From assembly GCA_013154225.1 (NCBI GenBank), contig JAADCW010000135.1, positions 1 through 7,271 of the forward strand: 7,271 bases of DNA, given 5' to 3'. This stretch comes from Chloroflexota bacterium. GTDB lineage: Bacteria; Chloroflexota; Anaerolineae; Anaerolineales; DRMV01. The position numbers and the translations under genes were made by a program. Shown piece by piece: positions 1 to 5,274 of this stretch; within the stretch, counting starts at the first letter, position 1; the number at the start of each line of letters is the position of its first letter. The notes below the pieces were generated by a model. It made no database searches. It saw only the letters and a program-made list of their open reading frames with translations, and was not told where the DNA came from.

Positions 1-2
1 GC

Positions 3-299
3 CGCGACGACGCGGAGCGCAACTTCCTCGCGCTGTATGTGGAACAGGGCATCCTGCCCGCCAACCCCTTCCAGACCATTGACAAGGACGGTGTGGGCCG
101 CTTGATGCAGATTGCAGTCAACGACGGCCGCAGCACCCGCCCCGAACTGGAAGTGGGCATCTGCGGCGAACACGGCGGCGACCCCGCGACCATCGAGTTC
201 TGCCACCTCATCGGTCAGAACTACGTCAGCTGCTCGCCTTACCGTGTGCCCATCGCCCGCTTGGCCGCGGCGCAAGCTGCGCTCAAATATCGCGAGTAA
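3..299 (+). CDS. ppdK: Pyruvate phosphate dikinase, C-terminal fragment
   Basis: This is the last 98 codons of a gene that begins outside the window. The reading frame is open from the window edge (RDDAERNFLALYVEQG) to a TAA stop. PPDK interconverts pyruvate, ATP and phosphate with PEP, AMP and pyrophosphate in the cytoplasm. The fragment is the end of the PEP/pyruvate-binding TIM barrel. It holds the motif GICGEHGGDP, whose Cys (codon at 162-164) corresponds to the catalytic cysteine of the family, followed by YVSCSPYRVPIARLAAAQAA, the typical PPDK ending. The EHGG form of the motif favours PPDK over PEP synthase, which belongs to the same superfamily but differs just after the Cys. The protein ends at the usual place, so the 3' end looks intact. 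A strong terminator follows 25 bp after the stop. The nucleotide-binding and phosphohistidine domains lie upstream and cannot be checked. Confidence 0.95.
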   Translation, partial: RDDAERNFLALYVEQGILPANPFQTIDKDGVGRLMQIAVNDGRSTRPELEVGICGEHGGDPATIEFCHLIGQNYVSCSPYRVPIARLAAAQAALKYRE

Positions 300-324
300 A
301 TCTCGCACCAAGCCACAAAAAGCA

Positions 325-359
325 ACCCGCCAGGCACAAAGCCTGGCGGGTGTTTTTTT
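325..359 (+). terminator. Intrinsic terminator of ppdK
   Basis: A perfect 11-bp stem (ACCCGCCAGGC at 325-335 pairing with 341-351) closes a 5-nt loop (ACAAA). It is followed by G and then seven T. It begins 25 bp after the ppdK stop on the same strand. This is a textbook Rho-independent terminator. Confidence 0.93.
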
Positions 360-445
360 AGGGCTTACGCAGTTGCGTTCTCGGGGGCTGATCTTACCCT
401 TCCCCCCGCCGTCTCTTTTAGTCATTGGGCTTCGCTGACGCTCAG

Positions 446-474
446 CCTTTCCTCCCTTAGCAAGGGAGGAAAGG
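446..474. repeat. Perfect 13-bp inverted repeat (hairpin 1 of the element)
   Basis: CCTTTCCTCCCTT (446-458) is perfectly complementary to 462-474, with only AGC as the loop. No T-tract follows on the + strand. It lies inside the MITE-like element and is probably one of its structural stems, not a terminator. Confidence 0.85.
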
Positions 475-478
475 GGGT

Positions 479-509
479 GCCCGAAAAGCGCTTTTTGCGC
501 TTTTCGGGC
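479..509. repeat. Perfect 13-bp inverted repeat (hairpin 2 of the element)
   Basis: GCCCGAAAAGCGC (479-491) pairs perfectly with GCGCTTTTCGGGC (497-509) across a TTTTT loop. It begins 5 bp after the first hairpin. Neither side has a run of T, so it is not a standard terminator, although two strong adjacent stems could still hinder read-through between the convergent ppdK and ogt genes. Confidence 0.85.
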
Positions 510-559
510 GGAGGTTGGGAGAGATTAAGCAACCCATGATAAACCAAGTGCGTAATTCC

Positions 560-673
560 TATTTTTGTCTGAATTGTGGATAAGCCTTACAGGGTATCGC
601 GCTGAGCGAAGCACCAACGGGAGCGAAGCGCCAAAAAGTGCTTTACCCAGAGCAGAGAAATTTTCGGAGAGAT
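560..673. other. Intergenic spacer between the MITE-like element and ogt
   Basis: No gene is apparent here. The spacer contains the word GAGCGAAGC twice (604-612 and 621-629, offset 17 bp). The reverse complement of its core, GCTTCGCT, also occurs inside the MITE-like element at 429-436. One exact DnaA-box sequence (TGTGGATAA, 575-583) is present but alone. No clear terminator with a T-tract is visible for ogt, which ends at 674 on the - strand. Confidence 0.5.
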
Positions 674-1225
674 TCAAGCCAAAACCTGCTGTTCCAGGGC
701 CAACAGGCGGGCTTTGGTGCTCAATCCACCTGGCCCGCTAAAGCCGTGCAGTTTGCCGCCCGCGCCTACTACCCGATGGCAAGGGATCACAATGGGCATG
801 GGGTTGGTAGCCACTGCCCTGCCCACCGCGCGCGCCGCGCCAGGCTGGCCGATTTGCGCGGCAATTTCGCCGTAGGTGCGGGTTTCCCCGTAGGGGATGG
901 CGAAGACAGCCTGCAGGGCGCGGCGTTGAAAGGGGCGCAGGACTTGCCACGCGATGGGGAAGGGAAAGGCGCGGCGTTCCCCCGCAAAGTAGGCTTGCAG
1001 GTGCGCCAGCCACGCTTCGGCTGTCTGTTGCAGGGCTTCCTGTTGCGCAGCGTGGATTGGGCCGGCAAATCCTTCGGTGGCGCGTGCGAGGTGGTCACCC
1101 CACAGCACAGCGACCAATCCCTGGGGCGTGACTGTAACGCCCACAGGGCCCCAATCGGGGATGAGGGTTTGGGCGGTGAAAGATGGCTGAGGAGGCAGCG
1201 CGGTTTTGGTTGCAGAAGGCGGCAT
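674..1225 (-). CDS. ogt: Methylated-DNA--protein-cysteine S-methyltransferase (O6-alkylguanine-DNA alkyltransferase)
   Basis: A 183-aa suicide repair protein that moves the alkyl group from O6-alkylguanine in DNA to its own cysteine. The C-terminal DNA-binding and transferase domain is well preserved: PYGETRTYGEIA (about 111-122, with Tyr118), ARAVGRAVATNP (131-142, Arg132 as the likely arginine finger), the active-site PCHRVVG (148-154, acceptor Cys149, His150), and the glycine-rich GKLHGFSGPGG stretch followed by Glu178 of the Cys-His-Glu network. Residues 1-100 form the less conserved N-terminal domain typical of Ogt and MGMT. Length is normal. The ATG at 1225 is preceded by AAGGGA about 8 nt upstream, an acceptable ribosome-binding site. 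The gene stands alone, downstream of the gatB terminator, with its own promoter. There is no AraC-type domain, so it is not an Ada fusion. I cannot tell ogt from the C-terminal ada homologue by name alone. Confidence 0.93.
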   Translation of the reverse strand: MPPSATKTALPPQPSFTAQTLIPDWGPVGVTVTPQGLVAVLWGDHLARATEGFAGPIHAAQQEALQQTAEAWLAHLQAYFAGERRAFPFPIAWQVLRPFQRRALQAVFAIPYGETRTYGEIAAQIGQPGAARAVGRAVATNPMPIVIPCHRVVGAGGKLHGFSGPGGLSTKARLLALEQQVLA

Positions 1226-1286
1226 ATAACGTTCCCTTGACGCGTGCGGCCCGAATTCGGTTTTACAAAGGCCTTCAAAAACAAAA

Positions 1287-1330
1287 CGTCAGACAATCGT
1301 AGGCAAAGCGTAGGTTAAACGTCAAGCAAA
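1287..1330 (-). promoter_or_regulatory. Four tandem 11-bp direct repeats, candidate response-regulator operator
   Basis: On the - strand, 1330 to 1287 reads as four contiguous units: TTTGCTTGACG, TTTAACCTACG, CTTTGCCTACG, ATTGTCTGACG. Positions 2, 3, 9, 10 and 11 are invariant (xTTxxxxxACG), and position 6 is C in three of four. The 11-bp period, one helical turn, is typical of sites bound in tandem by OmpR/PhoB-family regulators. The unit TTTAACCT plus 3 bp resembles the cyanobacterial Pho box. The array covers both the -35 and the -10 of the ogt promoter. The repeats are seen directly. The regulator and its sign are inferred. Confidence 0.6.
1296..1325 (-). promoter_or_regulatory. Likely sigma70-type promoter of ogt
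   Basis: Read on the - strand, TTGACG (1325-1320, 5 of 6 to consensus) and TACGAT (1301-1296, 4 of 6) are separated by 18 bp. Transcription would start near 1289, giving a leader of about 64 nt before the ogt ATG. The leader contains the 10-bp palindrome CCGAATTCGG (1251-1260). The promoter lies entirely within the four 11-bp repeats. Confidence 0.5.
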
Positions 1331-1390
1331 GATGACATGCTTGCGGTAGGATTAACAACGAAGGGCGACAAAAACTTCTTCTCCTCCTTT

Positions 1391-1420
1391 GAGAGGGCCG
1401 GGAGTGGCGACCCGGCTCTC
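1391..1420. repeat. Hairpin between ogt leader and gatB terminator
   Basis: GAGAG and CCGGG (1391-1395, 1398-1402) pair with CCCGG and CTCTC (1411-1420), leaving a 2-nt GG bulge and an 8-nt loop. On the - strand the stem is followed by a purine-rich AAAGGAGGAG (1390-1381) and not by a T-tract, so it does not look like a terminator. It could be a relic or a repeat-family member. Its function is unknown. Confidence 0.5.
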
Positions 1421-1427
1421 GGTGATT

Positions 1428-1466
1428 AAAAAACAGGCCGTGCTTTTTGGGGAGCACGGCCTGTTT
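1428..1466 (-). terminator. Intrinsic terminator of gatB
   Basis: A perfect 14-bp stem (AAACAGGCCGTGCT at 1431-1444 with 1453-1466) has an 8-nt loop. On the - strand it runs into six T (1433-1428). It starts 4 bp after the gatB stop and closes the tilS-to-gatB run. Confidence 0.93.
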
Positions 1467-1470
1467 GCCT

Positions 1471-2937
1471 TTAACCTTCGCCGCGGGCTTTGAGGCGTTC
1501 CATCAAAATTTTGCGGACCACCTGCGGATTGGCCTGCCCGCGCGCTTTGCGCATCACCTGCCCAAACAGGAAGTTGGCCACGCCTTCTTTGCCGTTGAGG
1601 TAGGTGGCAACCTCTTTGGGATGGGCGTCTAACACTTCGTCCACCCACGAGGCGATGAGGTCATCGTCGGAGACCTGTCGCAGACCTTTTTCGGTGATGA
1701 TTTCTTCTGCATTTTTGCCGCTGGCAAACATTTCGGCCAGCACCTTTTTGCCTGTGTTGTTGTTGATTTCGCCGGCGGCAATGCGCTTGAGCAGGTCGGC
1801 CAGGGCCTGGGCGGTGATGGGCACGTCTTCGATGGCTGTGCCGGCCTGGTTCATCAGGCCGAAGAGTTCGCCAGTAATCCAGTTGGCTACGGTCGAAGCC
1901 GAGACCTCGGGCGCTGCCGCGCGCACCACTTCCTCAAAGTAATCGGCTACCGCGCGTTCTGCTGTGAGCACATCGGCCATGTAGGCGTTCAAGCCATAGG
2001 TTTCCTGGAAGCGGTGGTAGCGGGCGTGGGGCAGTTCGGGAAGTTCGGCCTGCAGTTCGGCAATCCATTCGGGCGTGACTTCCAGGGGCGGCAGGTCAGG
2101 CTCGGGGAAGTAGCGGTAATCGTGGGCTTCTTCTTTGCTCCGTTGGGGCACGGTAACCCCGCGGGCTTCATCCCAGCCCATGGTCTGCTGAATGACCGGT
2201 TCCCCGCGGCGCAAAAGCTCGCTCTGCCGCGCAATTTCCTGGGTTACGGCCTGTTCCAGGGCCCGAAAACTGTTCAGGTTTTTGATTTCGGTGCGGGTGT
2301 TGAGGTCATCGGTGCCTTTCCAGCGCACGGAAACGTTGGCCTCGAAGCGAATCACGCCTTTTTCCATGTCGCCGCTGTTGACGCCCAAATAGCGCAGCAA
2401 TTGGCGCAGGGCAACCGCGTAGGCTTTGGCTTCTTCCACTGAGCGCATGTCGGGCTCAGAGACGATTTCCAGCAAGGGCACGCCCGCGCGGTTGAGATCT
2501 ACCAGAGAATAAGATTCGCCGTTTTCGGTGTGAACGTGGGTGAGTTTGCCGGTGTCTTCTTCCAGGTGCACCCGCCGCACACGAATTTTGCGTTCCCCTT
2601 CCGATGTGCGGATGGTCAGGGTGCCGTGTTCGGCCAAAGGCAGTTCGTATTGGGAAATTTGGTAGCCTTTGGGCAGGTCGGGGTAGAAGTAGTTTTTGCG
2701 GGCAAAGACGCTGACCTGATTGATTTCGCACCCCAAGGCCAGGGCGACTTTGACGCCTTGGGCTACGGCTTCTTTGTTGACCACGGGCAGGGCGCCAGGG
2801 AACGCGGCGCATACCGGGCACACCGCGGTGTTAGGCTCCGCGGTGGTGGAATCCACCACGGGGCAGGCGCAGAACATTTTGGAGCGGGTGTTGAGTTCGG
2901 CGTGGACTTCCAGACCAATGACAGGTTCGATTTCCAT
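1471..2937 (-). CDS. gatB: Aspartyl/glutamyl-tRNA(Asn/Gln) amidotransferase subunit B
   Basis: A 488-aa GatB, the kinase and tRNA-binding subunit of the GatCAB complex. The complex turns misacylated Glu-tRNA-Gln or Asp-tRNA-Asn into Gln-tRNA or Asn-tRNA using ATP and an amide donor. Diagnostic blocks run in order: IGLEVHAELNT near the start, a likely zinc site CxC...CPVC (Cys23, 25, 40, 43), NYFYPDLPKGYQISQYE, VDLNRAGVPLLEIVSEPDM, GDMEKGVIRFEANVSVR, TEIKNLNSFRALEQA and HDYRYFPEPDLPPL. These are followed by the helical and YqeY-like tail ending in NPQVVRKILMERLKARGEG. Length is normal. I chose the ATG at 2937 (MEIEPVIGLE) because GAGG lies 8 nt upstream. A start 15 codons earlier (2982) would overlap the protease gene and add residues not expected in the family. 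The stop of the protease gene is 16 bp upstream, so the two are probably cotranscribed. gatA and gatC are not in the window. Confidence 0.97.
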   Translation of the reverse strand: MEIEPVIGLEVHAELNTRSKMFCACPVVDSTTAEPNTAVCPVCAAFPGALPVVNKEAVAQGVKVALALGCEINQVSVFARKNYFYPDLPKGYQISQYELPLAEHGTLTIRTSEGERKIRVRRVHLEEDTGKLTHVHTENGESYSLVDLNRAGVPLLEIVSEPDMRSVEEAKAYAVALRQLLRYLGVNSGDMEKGVIRFEANVSVRWKGTDDLNTRTEIKNLNSFRALEQAVTQEIARQSELLRRGEPVIQQTMGWDEARGVTVPQRSKEEAHDYRYFPEPDLPPLEVTPEWIAELQAELPELPHARYHRFQETYGLNAYMADVLTAERAVADYFEEVVRAAAPEVSASTVANWITGELFGLMNQAGTAIEDVPITAQALADLLKRIAAGEINNNTGKKVLAEMFASGKNAEEIITEKGLRQVSDDDLIASWVDEVLDAHPKEVATYLNGKEGVANFLFGQVMRKARGQANPQVVRKILMERLKARGEG

Positions 2938-2953
2938 AGGGCTTGCCTCGATG

Positions 2954-4549
2954 CTATGGTTTGTAAACCGTGATGTCCGCAAAATGGACAGTCACGTTGG
3001 CGGCATTTAGGGTCTCAACGGCCAAGGCGACGTCGCCCCGTCCGAGGGGATCGTCGTCTTCCACCTGGGCTACTTGCTGGCCGTTGACGCTGAGGGTGAG
3101 GGTGTGGCCGATGCACGCGGCGCGAATGGTGTTCCATTGATTGGTGTAGAAGGGAACACCGAGGGGTTTCCAATCACCGCTGAGCAGGATGGCGCTATCT
3201 TTTGTGATGCGCAGAATTTGATAATAGCCGTCGCTTCGGATGGCGAAGTAGTAGAAGTTGTCGGCATCAACTTCACGGCAAATCACGCCGTAATCGAATC
3301 CATCGGCGACGTCGGCTGAAACCGGGTGTGCATGGGTTTCGACGATGACGTCGGCTTCGTCCAGGCCAGCGGTGATCCAGGCCATCCAATTGCTTTTGAA
3401 CACATGGATGGAGAAACTGGTATCGCTGGCGACGTAAGAGGCCGAAAAGCCTGTGTTGGTGCCCGTAGGCCAACCTTGGGTGCTGTCGGAAAAGTCGTCG
3501 TGCAGGATGATGGTGCTTTCGCCGATGGTTGGCGTGGGTATGTCGGTCAGGTCATCAGTACCTTCGGAAAGGGTTGGCAGGTCTTTCAAGGCCTGGGCAA
3601 TCAGTGGTTTGGCCAGGTTGATGGGGCGCAGGGCGTTGATGAAGCCGCCAACGGGCACGCACGTGTCGTCTTCGTCCACTTGTCCGTCGCCGTTGGTATC
3701 CACCAGGGGGCGGCAGTCCACCACTTCGCCTTCCTCGGTGCCAGCGCCCAACATGGTGGGCACAGCTACCAGCCTGCCCTGGCTATCGGCGACCATGCCG
3801 CCGCTGTTGCCGCCGCTGATGGTGGCCGAAGTTTTGATGAAAGCGCGTGGCCCATAGCCTGGTTCTTCGGTAAAGCCGCTTACTACGCCGGTGGTCAGGG
3901 TGATGGTGTCGCCGCCAATGCCAGGATAACCCAAGATGATGATGGGCGCGCCCAAATGCAGGCTGTCGGAATCGCCCAATTGGGCATAGGGCAGGTTGAG
4001 CGTGGCCGGATCTACCGGATTGCCGTGCAGGTCGGTGGTAATGCGAATGACAGCCAAATCAAGCTTTTGGTCGGCCACCACGACTTCGGCATAATAGCGG
4101 GGCACCGGTGGGGAATCTTCCCTCTCGGTGACCAGAATTTTCAGCGCCTCGACCGGTGGGTCAGCAGGCCCACTGGTCACCACGTGGGCGTTGGTCAGGA
4201 TATACCCGCGAGGGTCAATGATGGTGCCTGAGCCAGCCCAAACGGGCATGAGGCTGCCGCGATATTTGGCCTCTGCGACGATTTGCACCACAGCCCGATA
4301 GAGTTCGCCAGGCCCCACGGGCGGTTGCGAGGGCTGGGACACGTTTGAGATGGGGCTGGCGGCTGTGGGTTCGGGGGTGGGGGTGGACGACGGGGTGGCC
4401 GTGGCTGGAACTTGGGTAGGGCTTACTGCCGTGGGCGTGGGGGTGTCTTCCACGGTCATGCCAATGATGGCCAGGCCTGCGATGGCGGTGATGGTGCACA
4501 AAATGGCCACCACAAATACGATGCCGCACCCAATGAGCCATTTTTTCAT
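2954..4549 (-). CDS. Membrane-anchored trypsin-like (S1C/HtrA-type) serine protease with C-terminal beta-sandwich domain
   Basis: A 531-aa protein. Residues about 4-31 form one hydrophobic signal-anchor, so the rest should lie outside the membrane. A Thr/Pro/Ser-rich stalk follows (about 35-79). The protease domain (about 82-325) carries a complete triad: His122 in TNAHVV, Asp164 in KLDLAVIRI and Ser249 in SGGNSGG. After the Ser motif there is an insertion with DTNGDGQVDEDD (284-295), an EF-hand or dockerin-like calcium loop (Asp284, Asn286, Asp288, Asp292, Asp295) between Cys279 and Cys297. Residues about 345-531 form a separate domain (HDDFSDSTQGW... to HFADITVYKP) that resembles concanavalin-like or DUF1080-like sandwiches. 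No PDZ domain is seen. The ATG at 4549 has GGGAG about 8 nt upstream. Substrate is unknown; binding of a glycan or envelope ligand by the C-terminal domain is inference. LIGC at 5-8 is not a usable lipobox because the hydrophobic core lies after it. Confidence 0.88.
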   Translation of the reverse strand: MKKWLIGCGIVFVVAILCTITAIAGLAIIGMTVEDTPTPTAVSPTQVPATATPSSTPTPEPTAASPISNVSQPSQPPVGPGELYRAVVQIVAEAKYRGSLMPVWAGSGTIIDPRGYILTNAHVVTSGPADPPVEALKILVTEREDSPPVPRYYAEVVVADQKLDLAVIRITTDLHGNPVDPATLNLPYAQLGDSDSLHLGAPIIILGYPGIGGDTITLTTGVVSGFTEEPGYGPRAFIKTSATISGGNSGGMVADSQGRLVAVPTMLGAGTEEGEVVDCRPLVDTNGDGQVDEDDTCVPVGGFINALRPINLAKPLIAQALKDLPTLSEGTDDLTDIPTPTIGESTIILHDDFSDSTQGWPTGTNTGFSASYVASDTSFSIHVFKSNWMAWITAGLDEADVIVETHAHPVSADVADGFDYGVICREVDADNFYYFAIRSDGYYQILRITKDSAILLSGDWKPLGVPFYTNQWNTIRAACIGHTLTLSVNGQQVAQVEDDDPLGRGDVALAVETLNAANVTVHFADITVYKP

Positions 4550-4577
4550 CTAAATTTCTCCCAAACGCGGCGCGAAG

Positions 4578-4597
4578 CAAGATGAAAATCCATCTTG
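4578..4597. promoter_or_regulatory. 7-bp dyad at the protease transcription start
   Basis: CAAGATG (4578-4584) and CATCTTG (4591-4597) form a perfect inverted repeat with a 6-nt spacer, beginning 3 bp downstream of the -10 box. It could be an operator for a dimeric repressor or a small hairpin at the 5' end of the mRNA. No T-tract follows, so it is not a terminator. Confidence 0.45.
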
Positions 4598-4600
4598 TCC

Positions 4601-4606
4601 ATTATA
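4601..4606 (-). promoter_or_regulatory. -10 box of the probable protease-gatB promoter
   Basis: TATAAT on the - strand (4606-4601) lies 51 bp upstream of the protease ATG, in the 101-bp gap after the DUF47 gene. It matches the consensus fully. The -35 region 17 bp upstream (GAAGGC, 4629-4624) is poor. Transcription would start near 4594, inside the dyad at 4578-4597. This suggests that protease and gatB can be expressed separately from tilS and the DUF47 gene. Confidence 0.5.
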
Positions 4607-4650
4607 CCGCGCCCTGGAGAGGGGCCTTCCACTCGCGTTTGTTGGCAGGT

Positions 4651-5274
4651 TTACATCCATTTGACCACGATGTCGCCAATCACGTTGGCGGCTTCATCGC
4701 CTCGGTCGGCCGCGTTGGAAAGGTGGCGGTAGATTTCCCGCAGTTTGAGGATGTCCATCACGTCTTCCAGCGATTGCGGGGTGGTGAACAAATGTGCCAG
4801 GGCTTCGCGATAGACCTTTTCGACCTGATTTTCCAAATCTTTGGCGCGCACCGCGTGTTCGTTGGCCACGTTGGGGTGGCTTCCCAGGCGTTGGACGCCC
4901 CGATAGACCTCTGCTGCTGCGTCGTGGAGCAGGGAGACCATGCGCACAATGTATTCGTTGGGCGGCATGTCGAAGATTTCCATTTCGTCCACAGTGGTGT
5001 AGGCGTAATCCAACATATCGTCAATGGTGAGGGAAAGCGCAAAGATGTCTTCCCGGTCAAAGGGGGTGACAAAGGTGCGGTTGATTTCGTCAATCAAAAT
5101 GCGGCGTACTTCATCGGCTTCTTTTTCGATTTCCCGCAGGCGGTTGGCGTGTTCATCCGAGGGTTCCCGCACATAGGCTTGCAGCACATGGAACCCTTCC
5201 AGGGTCAGTTCAGCCTGTTGCACCAGCAGGGCGACGAAACGGTTGACCTTTTTCTCACGACGAAACAATCCCAT
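4651..5274 (-). CDS. DUF47 family protein (PhoU-like, PhoU_div)
   Basis: A 207-aa all-helical protein of the DUF47/PhoU-like family, of normal length. Visible family features are REIEKEADEVRRILIDEI (48-65, with Glu50 and Asp54 as in the PhoU-type ExxxD metal motif), FVTPFDREDIFALSLTIDDMLDY (68-90), and KLREIYRHLSNAADRGDEAANVI (177-199, Glu180, Asp190, Asp193) as the second metal motif. Relatives often sit beside Pit-type phosphate transporters and are thought to regulate them. No transporter is present here, so a phosphate role is inference. The ATG at 5274 has an excellent AAGGAGG 6 nt upstream, which lies inside the end of tilS. The two genes overlap by 20 bp (5255-5274), so translation is probably coupled. 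There is no signal peptide or membrane segment, so the protein is cytoplasmic. No strong terminator follows the stop. Confidence 0.9.
   Translation of the reverse strand: MGLFRREKKVNRFVALLVQQAELTLEGFHVLQAYVREPSDEHANRLREIEKEADEVRRILIDEINRTFVTPFDREDIFALSLTIDDMLDYAYTTVDEMEIFDMPPNEYIVRMVSLLHDAAAEVYRGVQRLGSHPNVANEHAVRAKDLENQVEKVYREALAHLFTTPQSLEDVMDILKLREIYRHLSNAADRGDEAANVIGDIVVKWM

Larger units (their letters stand above)
361..559. mobile_element. MITE-like palindromic element, about 199 bp, non-coding
   Basis: The outer ends form imperfect terminal inverted repeats. GGGCTTACGCAGTTG (361-375) matches the reverse complement of 545-559 (GGAATTACGCACTTG) at 12 of 15 positions. Both sides are flanked by TA (359-360 and 560-561), as expected for an element that duplicates a TA target, for example of the IS630/Tc1-mariner type. 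Weaker arm-to-arm similarity continues inward to about 410 and 507, where CCGCC faces GGCGG. Two perfect 13-bp hairpins sit in the middle. I see no coding region. The element directly abuts the T-tract of the ppdK terminator, whose final TA would be the target. The family assignment is inference. An intergenic repeat of the REP or hairpin-cluster type is the alternative. Confidence 0.55.

Noticed and set aside
575..583. Perfect DnaA box (TGTGGATAA) as a sign of a replication origin
   Set aside because: It is a single box with no cluster, no AT-rich unwinding region and no dnaA or dnaN nearby. One chance hit in 7 kb is not surprising.
638..1240. + strand open frame (200 codons) opposite ogt
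   Set aside because: The - strand encodes the full PCHRV-containing alkyltransferase. The + frame is a GC-rich shadow.
1315..1371. Possible 18-aa leader peptide on the - strand starting with TTG after AGGAGG
   Set aside because: The start is TTG, the spacing to AGGAGG is 11 nt, and the frame runs into the ogt promoter and its repeats. There is no composition or stalling motif to support it.
2938..2982. Upstream start for gatB at 2982
   Set aside because: It would add 15 residues not expected in GatB and overlap the protease stop, while the ATG at 2937 has a GAGG ribosome-binding site at good spacing.
3326..4231. Long + strand open frame (301 codons) opposite the protease gene
   Set aside because: It is an antisense shadow. 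The - strand frame encodes an intact catalytic triad and recognisable domains, whereas the + strand translation shows no family features and has no ribosome-binding site of note.
4526..4549. Lipoprotein signal (LIGC at residues 5-8) in the protease
   Set aside because: Only a few residues precede the Cys and the hydrophobic core follows it, the reverse of a lipoprotein signal. A signal anchor fits better.
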